Shown one piece after another: positions 20,230 to 33,729 of a DNA stretch of 64,000 nt. The notes beneath the pieces are model-generated. The model ran no database searches. It saw only the letters and a list, made by a program, of their open reading frames with translations, and was not told the origin of the DNA. Within the stretch, counting starts at the first letter, position 1. Each line of letters starts with the position of its first letter. A program made the translations under genes and the position numbers. This DNA is from Hypomesus transpacificus (taxonomy: Eukaryota; Chordata; Actinopteri; Osmeriformes; Osmeridae): positions 750,715 through 814,714 of the forward strand of contig NC_061063.1 in NCBI RefSeq assembly GCF_021917145.1, written 5' to 3'.

Positions 20230-21286
20230 TAGATCAAATTCATATGCAACATAAAGAATAATTCAGAAAGATAATGTACTTTTTTTCAGTTGCATTGTTC
20301 ATGCATTACATGTAAAAAGTTTGGCGAGTAAAGTAAAAAATGTACTAGCCAATGGCTACTCAAGCTTCATTGTGTCCGTAGAGGGTTGCTTTGTAATCTC
20401 ACATATGGAGAGGGTACAATTTCAGAGGAAATTGAAAGGTGTGCTTGCATTGGTTGCAGATGGGTAATATACAGGCTGTGAATATCAACACCCTGTATTC
20501 TTCTACGCCATTCGACTGGTTAACTCCTGCGATTCCCACACAGCAGAAGTCTAGCAGGTAGCTAGCTCTACAATGTACAGGGGCTAAGTCTGAATCTAGG
20601 AGCAAAACAGAGCACAGCTGCCAGCTGTAGGTATATGCAAGTAGCAACGCTAGTGCTAAATAACTATTTAGCTGGTCGGCTCCATTAAGCAGTTACATAG
20701 GGGAGAGCGGGGGCGAAAGTAACACGGGACGAAAGTAACAAAGCGATTTTCTCTGAGCCCTGACTTCATTTGCATTCCAAGTTATGACAGCACCTTCAGC
20801 ATTCAACCATTGATGGAACAGCCAAATTTCACGTGATGTCGTCATCGTTTGCCGCGGTTAGGTGCGGAAAGCACTTTTCGAGTGCGCAAAGTAAATGACT
20901 GAGGGGTCCTTTTTTGCTTATTACAAGTTGTGTTTCACGTTTCATGTGTCACAGATCAATCTACAGGTTATTTAATGCTGTAACACATTCTGAAGGTTGC
21001 CTTGTCAGAGTTTTTCCAGTATAAAAGTAAATCTGGTTTAAATGTCAGGAGTTCCTGTCGGGACGAAAGAACACTTGTTACTTTGGTCCCGCCGCTAATG
21101 CAGTATGTGATGAATTTCTGTTTGTGGAAAGCATTTATTAAAACATGTTTATGTCATATTATATCAACAGAATATGCTAAGAGTGAGGGTCAGAAAGACA
21201 GACAGAGGTCTGATTCATAAAAAAAATTATAATAAATATTTGATGCAACTGAAAAGTAAAATTTATACTGTTTTTGCAAAACTAAT
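20230..21286. other. Repeat-derived DNA without a supported gene
   Basis: A stretch near 20409-20480 (gagagggtacaatttc) resembles 29759-29800, indicating a dispersed repeat. Bases 20651-20690 are the reverse complement of part of the 588-bp element in unit A. A segment with repeated gacgaaagtaac words (20712-20750) and a complementary counterpart near 21065-21090 looks like the ends of another DNA element. No host exon is seen. Confidence 0.4.
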
Positions 21287-21803
21287 GGGCTACAGAAAAC
21301 GTAAAATTACAGGTACACGGACCATTTTTTAGCTTTGTTAACTAGTTTTTGTAGTTAGTCAGTGTTATCATAATGCTGTGAGTCCAGGAAAACCCTAACC
21401 ATCTCAATTCATTCTCCGTCCTTGCGTCCTTGTAAGACCATTCTCGCAAGGATGCTCGCAAGAACCTTCTTCAGAAGAATGTACTTGCGTCCTCAGTAGT
21501 GATGGGCTGCTCGGTACTAAGGTGTCGATACTGTCCCGACACATTCAACACTCACTGCATCGGAACAACGGCTGTTTATCAATCCGAAGAACGCTGAGAA
21601 CGCAAGTACATTCTTTTGAAGAACCTTCTTGCAAGCGTCCTTAGAAGAATTGTCTTGCAAGGACGCAAGGACGGTGAATGAATTGAGATGGTTAGGGTTT
21701 TCCTGGACTCGCAGCATTATGATAACACTGACTAACTTCAAAGACTAGATAACAAAGCTAAAAAATGGTCCGTCTACCTGTAATTTTACGTTTTCTGTAG
21801 CCC
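21287..21803. mobile_element. 517-bp imperfect palindrome (foldback/MITE)
   Basis: The left end gggctacagaaaacgtaaaa and the right end are reverse complements. Most of about 200 bases in each arm pair with small differences, including matched blocks such as accctaaccatctcaattca. The centre is a roughly 90-base unpaired stretch. Target duplications were not identified. It is probably a non-autonomous DNA transposon unrelated in sequence to the 589-bp foldback. Confidence 0.75.
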
Positions 21804-24338
21804 TTGCTAACTTACAGTACCTAGGGTCTGCACTGCACTGAGATGCTAGCTAGGTTATCGACAAGTCGGAACAAATTTACAAATTAGCCGTTTCATCAAT
21901 AAAATAAGAACATTTTCAGCGACTGAACTGCTTATTTCTCGTCACATTTTAATTCAGATGCTGATTTACACGTACCGTTTAGCTGAAATATGAAAAGTTA
22001 AAAATTACAGTTGGGAGGTTTGTCTGCCTCGCTTGACATCTTGCACTGACTTCTGGGAAATCAGAAGCGTTCTCTCTGGTCAAATCACCATCCGACGCAT
22101 CCTCGATAAAAGGGGCGGATCAGGAACATTTCCGGGTATTTTTGGAGTTCTTGGTGACTTGTGTTCTTTGGATTGGAACCGTACTTGGGCAATAAAAGAT
22201 TACGTCAAACGAGTTCGCAAGAACACAAGAACGGAAAAAAATGTGGATTTATAAACAGCCAGCATCTCTGTCCTGTCTGTGAATTCAAACACGCACGCAC
22301 ACACGCGCACCAGGTCTACGCAAGGAGCCAATGAGAAGAATCATGGAACATTTGTCTTAACCAATGACTGTAAAGAGTGGGGCTGCTTAAATAGCTAGCT
22401 AGCACAACATGCTAGCGGACAAACTTGTAGCACAATGGCGTGTAATGTTTTTGTCTCCTTGTGGGCCGGCCGCAAGCAATAAACTTTCTTTAACTTGTTC
22501 ACCGACTGACTGTGTAATGCTTGATAGATTAATATTTCTGACACACCAATCCTAGATCCTGATCCTAGAATCGCCTCTGGTTGAGCATGAAGAAAATGTA
22601 TCCCAAAACAGAATGTTTGTACATATATATACACACACAACATGTTATTGTGTATTTTTAACACTGTCATGCTTAAAATGAGTAGTTATTGTTAAGAAGT
22701 ATATTAAAATAGAAGTATATTAAAATCTAAAACACTTCACCAGGGAGGGCGGTGCCCTAGTGCCCCCTATTGACCAGCCGCCACTATGTTCAATGGGAGT
22801 TGAAATAGACAGACTGAAATATTTGATACACACTGGAAGGCTTTTTCACAAACAAATTAGTTTTATTTATCAGGCATTTTGTGGAAGTTTTTCTCAAGCA
22901 CATAGCAAAATAATGTTACAAAAGTTGCTTGGCCACATTTTGTAAAAAAAATGTACATTACATTTTTCATCTCTACCTGAGAGTGAAAAGGGTGGTTTAC
23001 ATATCGCTTTTCTATGAACAGTAATGTATCACAAATAAAAGCTCAAAATAAATACAAAAATATATACCTTCATATTCAGATATTGTTGCATGCATCTCTT
23101 ATAAAGTAGACTATGGTAAGGTGCATTGTTTTGGGAAGGGTTAGACATTCCAATGCTTCCCTGCATGCAAGTAGCTGCTGTAGTTGCAACAGCAGTCATG
23201 ACTAAATTAATACAAAGTAAGATGTAAAGAAACACCCAAATGATTCCCATTGGTTGTCTTACAATAACATAGAAGAATGTGGACTAATACTGTTTTCTGA
23301 GAGCTGTCCGATCACAGAAGGGTACTGGGCAACACATTGTCTATACAACCAATCAGGTTTAGTAGGAAAGGGTAACAGGTTATGTTGATGATGCTTTGGC
23401 CCGTCACCAGTCCAAGGGGATTATTACATCATTATTTCAGTTTCTCTCCGGGGTGTCTTGTATTGAATGAGCAACAGCAGAAATGTGCCAGAGCAAAACC
23501 CCAAATCCTCCTAAAACACAATTGTGGCTCAGGGAGAGTCCACACTGCAGGCAAAGCACAACAGGAAATCATAACCTTGGTACATGAGAATGTGTATTGG
23601 GGTGTAAAGGTGTAGCAAACTGAGGTCTCCAACATTATGATATTATGTTGTTTTTCATGACCTAGAGCCTATGTAGAGCTGTATGGTTACCAGACCAGCC
23701 TATTCATTAGGCCAGCTTTGACCTAGGTTGAATATACCATCATTTATGTAATATAATATATTGATCCTAACATATGACCTGAAACCAAGCCAAGACAGAG
23801 AAAAAACGATGACAGGCACTGACTTCACTGAGATATGAAATAGGGGCAGAGGAACTTTCCTAAGAGCAATTCTTTTTTTATTTTTTTTTATTTATGAATT
23901 TGGCTATGAAAGCATGGTTTTTTTACTGGCTACTACTTATTTCAGCGAGAAATGCTCAATGCATGCTGGTGCTCGACCCTTGTTACCTCATCTAGTGTTG
24001 GCCTCTGGTGCCTCTCTCTGGAGACTCCTGTGTAGCATAGAGCATGGTCCTGAGTTTGGCAGAACCCCCAGAGTTGGAACCTGAGCACGGGTGCAGTTCA
24101 ACTACATGGTAGCATACTGAGAGGATGGGTAGAGCATTTGACTACTATCAAGAGGTCGTAGGTCCCTCTGCTGGATGAATACATAGTTGTTTTTAAATAC
24201 AGAGCTGACGCTAGGGAGAAGAAGGGGAAGAATGGGGGATGAGGGAGAATAGGTTGAATAGGGGTGTGGAGGGAGGGAAGGGGGAGAAGAGAAGGGGAAG
24301 GTTGGGGCAGGGGGAAAGGAGGGCAGTGGAGGAGGGGG
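21804..24338. other. Intergenic repeat DNA and likely crtc2 3' untranslated region
   Basis: No coding exon is supported. The segment from about 23880 to 24338 may be the crtc2 3' UTR on the minus strand, because AATAAA-type signals occur in the minus reading of ttttattt near 23878-23892. A tRNA-Cys-like fragment lies at 24120-24166. The remainder is AT-rich unique or repeat-derived sequence. Confidence 0.4.
24120..24170 (+). repeat. tRNA-Cys-derived SINE fragment
   Basis: The words gggtagagcatttgactac and tatcaagaggtcgtaggtcc follow the D-arm, anticodon-arm and T-arm order of vertebrate tRNA-Cys (gtagagcatttgactgcaga, then tcaagaggtc). The acceptor stem is lost, so it is a SINE or pseudogene fragment. 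Confidence 0.5.
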
Positions 24339-27300
24339 TCATCTGAGCAGGGTGGAGCACAGGCCCGCCTCCTCCACCCCCTTGTCCCCCCCCAGCATGT
24401 GGAGCTCCTCCAGGTCGAGAGGGTCGATCTGCAGGGGGTCATCCAAGCTGAATGGGTCGTCATCAAAGCCCAGGATGGGCAGGGTGTCTAGGTCGTTGTA
24501 CACTGTAAAAAGATGGGGAGGGTAATGGAGAGAGATGGAAAATGTGGAAGATATATACCAGGGACGTGCACAGGCAATGGGTAAGGTTGCCCGGGCAACT
24601 GCCCATTTGCCCTCCTTGAGTCAAAATGCCCCTCCGAGGAAAATAAACAATAGTGAATTTAAACAGCTGCAGAAATTCATGTAGACCTAGATTTTAAAAA
24701 TTGCCACCCGAAACATTTCATAAGGTGGCCTTATTCACTTCCAATCGATGGGCCGACTCAGTGCACGTCCCTGAGATACACAGTGCCCTAGGTGTTTACT
24801 GGACAGCAGGGCACACAATTAGCAGCATCCACTAGCCAAACACTGGTAACATATGCAAGAGGCTAGTACATTTTCTATACGCCACCCCAAATAACTATGA
24901 TAATCTATAAAGTGGCTGGTGAAATGTGAACATTCGTTAGCCATTTGGCCGATGGACAAAAGAAAGTACATTTGGCACCATGCTGAATAGATGTATCCAG
25001 GTTTTATGTCATCATCTTTTCTTTTGGATAAATAAAGGGTCAAACTAGAAGTCTTGCTCGATGGGTCCTACCTGTCATGGGCATGTTCTGGAACTCTGTA
25101 CTGCTGTGGTTCTGGAACTCTGTACTGCTGTGTTTCTGGAACTCTGTGCTGCTGTGGTTCTGGAACTCTGTGCTGCTGTGGTTCTGGTCCATCCCCGGCA
25201 GTTCTGACCAGGGAGGCTCCTTGCGTAGCTGGACCAACTGGAGGGAGAGATGGAGAAAGGAGAAAGAGTGTGAACTATAAAGAGGGAAGGGGAGACATAT
25301 GTATAAGAGAGAGACTCAGAGAGGAAGGAGTTCCCACCTGCTGTGAGAGAGCTTCAGTCTGGCTGGGTGTCAGGTGGAGGCCCACGTAGCCTTTCTGGAG
25401 ATGGTCCAGGGAGGAGGGACTCTGACAAAACAACAACACATCTGTTGACCACAGACAAGAACCTGGGACCAAACCAGACATGACACCTGAATCCCCGATC
25501 GTAAGCAGGCAGCATCTCACGATCCACACCAGACACACCCAGAAATAAGATCATTTTGTTAGGGTATGGGATCATGGTAAGAGTTGTGGTAGTGCAATAT
25601 AAAGGGTCGTTCCGACCTCTAAATCTGATTGGTTGACAGCCGTGGTTCATTGACAATATACCATGGGTAAACCCTTTCATAGTTCAAGAGATATTACTGC
25701 ACATCCACATGGATTATCAGTGCAACCACTGCACAACCCGTGGGTTACTTGGCAATGTACCACACCCTTTTGAAAGAAAGGGGTTCCTGATGGTGGTCTT
25801 ACCTGGGAAGCAGCCTCCAGAGTCTGGGGTGGCCTCCTCTGCTGGCCCCAGCCCATCCCCGGGTTCTGTCTCCGGCTCAACTCTCCATTAGGAACCTTCT
25901 GCAGGTCGGTACCCTGGAATGGCAAGTATGGCCGCTGGTTACCCCACTGGTGCTGGTCACTGTGCTGCTGCTGGGGAAACTGGCCGCCATGTTGGATCTG
26001 CTGGGGCTGGAGACGCACACTCTGCGGCTGGGTTTGGTGGGGGTGAGGTTGTGGATGAGGCTGAGAGTGGGGCTGGGGATGGTGGGGGAGAGGCTGGGGG
26101 TGAGGGTGTGGGTGCTGGTTTGGGGTCGGATGGGGGTGCTGGAAATGTTGATATGAATGAGTGTGTGCTTGTTGATGTTGTTGTAGGTAAAGTCTTTGGT
26201 GATGTTGGCTGAGTTGCTGTTGACTTGACAGGTCCTGCCTGTCTGTCTGAATATGCGGGTACAGGTAAGGATACACCTGGGTCTGCCGTTGTTGATGTTC
26301 TTGGATATGTTGTTGGTTTTGTTGATGGTGGTGTTGTTGATCTTGTTGATGGTGTTGATAATAGTGTTTTTGTGACTGGATGTTTTGTTTCTGTGGGAGC
26401 TGATGTGGTTGTTGTGGACAGTGTCCTGGTCGGAGTTTGTCCTGGTGCTGTGCTTGTGGCTGGAGCTCCAGGCAAGTCTGCTGCAGCTGTGCCTCCGATA
26501 CGGAGAGCTGCTGCTGGGGCAAGATGGGTCCCTGGGCTGGGGGGTGGGTGGGCTGGCTCCCCTGGTTCGTGTTCTGCTCCTTAGGTACATGGCCTCTGGT
26601 GTCCAGAAGAACTCCCTACCAAGAGAAATTGAGTTTTAAAGTTTTCCTAGATGGTATTGTGATGGTGGTACGACTGTGGTGGTATTATAGTATGTATCTC
26701 TAGGCGGTGATACCACTGTATTAACCTGCAAGGGTTTATCTTTAGCTTTATGTTGACTTATATCAAGGTGTGTTTAGATCATTGGGGAAATTATACCTCG
26801 GTGTTTTAAGATAAGTGTATATATATTTAGGTGTGTTACAATAAGTGTATTTATCTCTTGGTGTGTTGAGATAATAGTGTATCTCTTAGTTTGTTAGATA
26901 TTAGTTTATTTATCTCTTGGTGTGTTGAGATAATAGTATTTTTATATCTCCATGTGTTGAAATAGTAGTTTTATCTCTGTTTGTGTTTAGTGAAAATAAC
27001 TATGAATTATTAATGACATATTTCATAATAACCGTACCTGAGTTATGGAGGAGAGGGTCGGTGAGCCAACAGGAGAGAACTGCTTGGTCTGGTGCCACCG
27101 AGTCTCTCCACCAGGGGGCACCACCAATGGACTGAGAGGGGTCCGCCTCCTGGACACGGATTGGCCAGTAGGACGCGGGGAAGCGGACAGGGAGGAGGAG
27201 GAGCACGAACGAGACCCACCAATCCCACTGCTGTAGCTGCAGTGGCTGGCAGCCGATTGGATGGACTGTCCACTGAGGGAAGAGTTGCTGAGGAAGGACT

Positions 27301-30300
27301 GCAGGGATTGGTTGCTGGGCGAGGACTGGAGGGAGGGGTTGCTTAATGACAGGTGTAAGGAAGCAGAGTTTAGGGAGCATGGGAGGGAATGGCTGCTGAG
27401 AGATGATTGGATGTTGGGGTGACTGAGGGAGGAGGGGAGCAGAGGGTTGCTGATAGAACCCTGCAGAGACACACACAGACCTGGGGGAGGGAGGAGAGGA
27501 TAGAAGAGAGAGAGAGGGAGGGAGGAGGAGAGGGACGGAGGGACGGAGATAAAAATAGTGATGAGAGAGGTAGAGACAGAGATAATCAAAGAGAGAGAGA
27601 GAGTGTAGGCAGTTGAGGGGAAAAGAGTGGAAGAGAAAAAGGGGGTGGAACAGAGAGAGTGTAAAAAAGAGAGTAAACACACATACCCTCTATAAATAAT
27701 AACACATTTAATAAATCTATAACTTAATCAATTAAACAATTATTCAATCAACCAACGATTTGCTAAACCAATCAATGATGATCTCACCTGGCAGGTGGAA
27801 CTGGTCATCCCGGGCCACCAGGTCTTTTAGGTCAGAGTTTGTCCCTGGTAGGTGTCCTGTGCTGCAGGCCATGCTGAGGGAGCCAGGGAGGCTGTCTGAG
27901 TCCAGGCTGGCGCCCCCTGGATGTGGGGAGGGCAGGTGCAGGCTGGAGAGGTCTGGCAGGGAGCCACTGGCACTGAGGGCAGCAGGAAGGTCCAGGAGAG
28001 AACCAAGCTGCTGGTCTGGGGAGGACAGGATTCTGGAGAGAGGAGGGGAGGAGAGGGCATGAAGGAGAGGGAAGAAAGTAACAGATAATCTTGCAGCAGA
28101 AAGGGAGCGAGAGGAGAGAAGGAGAGAAAGAGAGAGCGAGAGAGAGCTTCAGAGATGAACATTGTTTTCAGAGTAGCTGATCCTGGTAGAATAGATGACT
28201 TACTTGATACCAGGAAACTCACAGGCCTTGTTGTGTTCCACAGCCGACTAGGAAAACAGAACAGCTTTAAGACACTAATATACAAGGACGAGACAAGTAA
28301 ACTGAAGAATACCCATATCAAACTGCAAATACTAACTTCAGTTGCAAGATTCAAACAATTAAATATATACACAGTACATATAATACAAAGGATGCCTTGC
28401 TTATTGTGGTGACCATCCCACAGTAAACATACCTTCCTGGAACTTTGTGACAGTTTCCCCTCTTCTAGAACATTCTCCTCTATGGGGGGCACTGGGTACG
28501 GAAACACTGCAAGGACAAGAGAGAGAGCGTCTTGACGTTCACACTTTACTAAAACTCCACTGGTTATTAAAGATAACTCCTGAGAGCTAAAGCCACTTAA
28601 AATTGCAAATTTTAAATTTTGAAACTACATTTAGATCCAACAGATCTATAACCTTGCTCCTGGAGAGGTTTACACTACAATCCCAGTTTATAACCCACAA
28701 CTCAAACCCTAAATCTACCTAACCTTACTTACACATACAACCTAATTAATAGCATTGGGTGTGGTACAGTAAAAACCTAAAATCCTGTATCCGTGCCTTG
28801 TTTTACACCAACTTAATACAAAATGTAGATCTTAATGTTGTTTCAGATCTCAAGAGTGCTCGTCTTTGCCATCCATTTGACAGCTAGCATTTTATTTGTA
28901 CAAAATGTTCAGTAGGGGTGATGTCTGACGAGACCGGGGGACATACTTCTGTGCCTGGTTCTCTGTGTGGGGCTCAACAGGTCTCCTGTGTGTGTGTTCC
29001 TCACGCTGGTGTGCAGAGCAGAGTCCGAGTTTGTCCTGTAGAGGAGAGGAGGTGGGGCGCAGGGGGACGACAGAAGGGAACGAGGAAGAGAGGAGGGAAC
29101 AAGGCGATTGTGAGGAGAGGAGAAGAGGAGGAGAATGAGAGCAGGAGGGAAAGAGGGGAAAGACATTAGAGGACAGAGTACACAGTAAAGGTGATCCCTG
29201 TCCCACCTCAACACCCCAACCCAAACGCTACTTGCTTTGAACTGTCGCCTCTGACCTCACACTCTCTTGGGCTTGGAACATGTCTTGTTACATGTCTCAC
29301 ACATCCTTATGAAATAATCCTATAGGAGCTAAACATTCTTATCAACAATATAATATTATTATTCTTTGTTTTTCTACAGGCACACTCTTGCACTTTTGAG
29401 GTTCATGTTGTCTAATTGTAACTTGTTTAACTGCATGCGCTTTTGGTTCTTCCCATTGGCACTTATTTGGTTTTTCACAATGTATGCTTCATGTTTTGGC
29501 TACCCGCAATGTTTTTGGGGCTATCTCGTTGTTGTGATCAGTGACGTATGCAAGTTAAGCATGTTAAGCATGCATGTTAAAGCTCTCTCTTGGAAGTCGC
29601 TTTGGATAAAAGCGTCTGCTAAATGAATAAATCTATCTTTTTGTTTAATAACAGAAGATGTGTTTACCTGTTGAGTGCTGTCATGGAAGGCTGAATATGC
29701 TTGCTTGTGTCCATCTGGGTGCTTTCAGCCCAGCTCCTACAGGAAATATTAATAACTAGAGAGGGTGCAATTTCTGGGGACATTGTGAAGTGTGCTTGTG
29801 GCTGCCGCAGCTGGAGCAGCTTATTTAACTGTATCACCTCCAAAACATTTATTTAAATGAATATCAAATGTCTATAATCCTCAAATATTTGGATAAAGGC
29901 AAACGTTTTTATGGGGTGTACATACATTTTCATGTTACTAAAGGACAAACACATAATTGACATAACTGTATCTCAGTGGAGATTTAAGACTCTTTTCCCT
30001 AAATTTCATCTCAGCACTCCTTAAATAAGTTTTAGTGCTCTAACTTAAGAGTTTGCAAACCTGTCTGTTAGTGGCAGATGACAAACAATTACAGGTTCAA
30101 AGTGCTTTAAGCAGGTTTAATTTCCAGTGTTACCATGCACCTTTACGTTGGTAATCTGCCAGTAAAACCAGTAAGTAGCAAGTAGGTAGTTAATTTCATG
30201 GCGCAGATTAAGAACACAAGTCACATTCTCATTGGGGGCTGAGCCCCCCTAAAGGTCTGATCCTAGAATCACCCTAAGTCTAATTATTATTGATGAAGAC

Positions 30301-33300
30301 TGCACAGATTGAAGATTATAGCCCATTCATATGTGGTTTCTTGTTTAAAATAGATTTTGCTGCCCACATAGCTAGCCATACCTGACAACAAAATACAGGG
30401 TGTTGATTATGTAGCTAATGTAGCTACATATGTAGTATTTTGCATTTGACTGTTTGTTCCGACTTCAGCTCGTCTTTTGCAGTTTTAGCTAGCTCCTAGA
30501 AGCTAACTAGCTGGCTGACTAAATCCGTGAAACCAAGAAAGCAAAAACTGTAGAAGGAGTTAAGGCTGGTATAATAATTAAATAATAAGAATATATATGA
30601 GATAACAATAGCAGACATCCCAACCTGCAAAAACTAATTTCAGGGAGATGGCTTCACCGGCTATTACCCCCCCCGCCCCCCCTTTCCTGGTAGCAAGCAC
30701 ACTAATAAAGTACTTATTTAGCAGACACACTTATCAAAAAGGACATACAGGGAGGATCTGAGCCTGTGAATTCTCTACCACAAGTACAGAGAAGCAGTGA
30801 CAAATCACTGTCATGCTCTGTGTGTATTGGCTCTCTGGGCGTGTCAAATCACTTTGGATCCTTTTACAAGCAATGTCACAAAGGGTTTTTTAGAGGCCTA
30901 CACTGGATGTGACGTACGCCTTTTCATTGATATAATAGAACAAAGCACCTTTCAGACATTTCTTCCTCCCCCCCTAGTTTCCTCCCCCCTTCTCCATCCT
31001 ATGCCTTTCTTCTTCCCTCTCCTGCCTCCCTCCTGCCCCCTTCACACTCTTCCCTCACCCCTCTCCCCACTCTCCGCCTTCCTCCTCTCTAGTGCCTCCT
31101 TCCTCCTCCTCCTGTCTCAGACCGTCACCCAGCCTCGCAGTGGTCTCAGGATAATCGGACACACACACTTGCCCTTGCACCTATTGTTCCGACTGAATGT
31201 GTGATAACACCTTTTAAATGAAATATAAGGTTTATAATTCAGCATTATTATATATCATATCAAATACATCTTCAGCTTACCTTTTCCAGCAAGGCTCCGC
31301 AGGGGGAGACAGATGGACTGGCCTGTAGGGAGCACTGTCCATCTGGGCGAAGGGGAGTTAAGGCCAACCTGCAAACTGTCCTCTGGAGTTGTCATCCGTA
31401 TTATTGGCATAAACCAATTCCTAGTAATCAGGTTTCTCAATGTTCTCACGCAACGTGCCCTACCTTCCCCAAGTCCCTAAGTGGATCAACCCTTAAGCTT
31501 TAGCTTAGCAGGCTAATTAGACAATGGAGCAGGGGGATTTGGGGTATATTTGTTTCTAGACAGGAAGCAGATTAGTAGTAAACACCATATGAAATCTCAA
31601 TAGTTTAACCACTTTCTCTCTCTACAGAAGCAACCAGATACTCGAGCTACATTTACAGGCATGGTAAGGATACGTGTCGTCTGACAGATCGAACTGGAAA
31701 GCTCAGCTGTCCGTCACTCTGTCCTGGGTCTGCCATTGGACGGCGTCTCGTGGGGCATCCTGAGTCACGGCCACAGGAGGGCGGGCCCTGGAAGTGACAA
31801 TATTACTATTATTATTATTATTGAAATCCAACACATAACATCCCTCACATTACATCAGCAGGGTTTCCCACAGCACTTTTCAGTTATGGCGGCCGCATAA
31901 GCAACACACGCCAGGATTAAATTGAAAATATCCCACCCCTCCAAAACACTAGCAACAGTGCGCTGCCTGACTACTGCCGGGATGTAGGCAGACAAACAAG
32001 TAGCCTGCCAAATCATTGCATTTGGTACAAATGTCATTGAATCAGTAGTGCCCATCCAGCGATAATGATTGTTGTGTTGATTACAGTCCCGCGATGCCCA
32101 CAAATATTGTATTGATTTATGTTACTGCCAAATCTTTAGATGTATTGGTGGTTATTAAGTAGTGCTGTCAAACGATTAAAATATTTAATCGCGATTAATC
32201 GCATTAATGTCATAGTTAACTCGCGATTAATCACAATTAATTGCACATTTTTATCTATTCTAAATGTCCCTTGATTTATTTTTGTCCCATTCTTTTTTCA
32301 AATTTTAATGCGATTATCAACATGGAAAAGTGGTTCGGATTGCTTCTTGCAAATATTTTTTGTTATTGAAAACAACATTGCAATCGCCTGGCTTTGACGA
32401 GGGGGCGGAGAATTCGCATCATCTGTGTGCTTGGCCATCAAGTGGTATTTCAGACTGGACGTGCTGCGATGATAGCTCAGTTTACAACGACAAAACACAC
32501 AGATCACTTTGGTCTTGTCAATGGAACCATTTGGCAACTTTTTAAAAGTAAACTTTCCATTCAGAACCTTATTGGCATCCATTTCGGTGTCTCGCGCTCG
32601 CCATCCACTCGAAACGTAACGTTAGCCTACTACCAGAGAATGTCTCATATCCGTAAACGGGCTCAGCTACTATGCTTTAGCCGGATCGCAAGCCAAACAA
32701 GTGTGTGGCGTGCCTGTTGTTTTGTTTCCGGTCTAGCTAGATCCGGTGTGGTGTTGTAGTTTTTCCAACTTCGGTAGTTGTTGCAACAGCATGTGAAAAA
32801 AAACTACAAAGTCTGCTAGGCCAAAAAGAGCGTTAATCGCGCGATAAAAAAATTGACGCCGTTAATTTGGGTTTGCGTTAACGCCGTTAATAACGCGTTA
32901 AACTGACAGCACTATTATTAAGGTGTGAAGTATTTCAGAAAATATGACAAAACGTGCTTTTCAACAACATTAACTACCCTGCCTTTAATACCATGCTGTA
33001 CCAAAACAAAAGGGTGCTACCAAATAAGAAAGTTGGTGGCACCAGTGCTAGATCATTGAAACGTTAGTCTGGTATCCTGAGTAGTCTAATCTGGCAGCAG
33101 TAAACAGGCCTGTAGGCTTCACCCTGGCTCTCACCTGGAAGTCTGAGGGGTTCCTCCCGATCTGGTTGACGTTTGGCAGGGAGCCTCCGTAATACAGGCC
33201 CTGGCTTCGGGCCTGACGCGCCCTCTGCACCAAAACCTGCGATGAGAGTAGGAGGACGTGGGAGGATAAGTAGAAGGAGGAGAGAAGAGAAAAAAAGAAA

Positions 33301-33678
33301 GGTAAGAGAGAAGAAAAAGAAGGTGGAGGGGAGAAGAAGAGGGAGGTGAAGAACAAATACAGGAGAAGGAGTTAAGACAACAGTTTATATGTCTATGAGC
33401 CTAGTCAGGCCTAGTCTAAGTATGGGCCTGGTCTAGTTATGGTGCTGGTTATGGTTGGTCTGGGCCTAGTTATGCTAGTTATGGGTCTGGTCTGGGTGTG
33501 ATGCAGGTCCTGGTCTAGGCATGGGACTGGGTTTGGCATGGGCCTGGTCTAGGTATGGGTCTGGAGTAGGATCTTTGTGTATTGGCAACACAGGACTTGG
33601 CCTGGGTACAGGAATTAGAATGCTACAATGAGCAAGTGAGTGGCCATGGCAAAGTGCCCAGAGAGAGGGAGAAAGAAA

Positions 33679-33729
<51 letters not shown>

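Noticed and set aside
25877..26590. Long alternative frames (His/Thr- or Val/Gly-rich) over the crtc2 Gln/His exon
   Set aside because: They are shadows of the low-complexity coding exon; only the minus frame with GVLLDTRGH connects in phase to its neighbours.
27000..27680. Competing minus-strand frame reading [13 protein letters not shown]
   Set aside because: Choosing the acceptor at 27480 puts the frame with [15 protein letters not shown] in phase; the other frame lacks CRTC similarity.
31690..31790. Candidate missing crtc2 exon with [10 protein letters not shown]
   Set aside because: The acceptor is good (tcacttccag) but there is no convincing GT donor in phase and similarity to the expected segment is weak.
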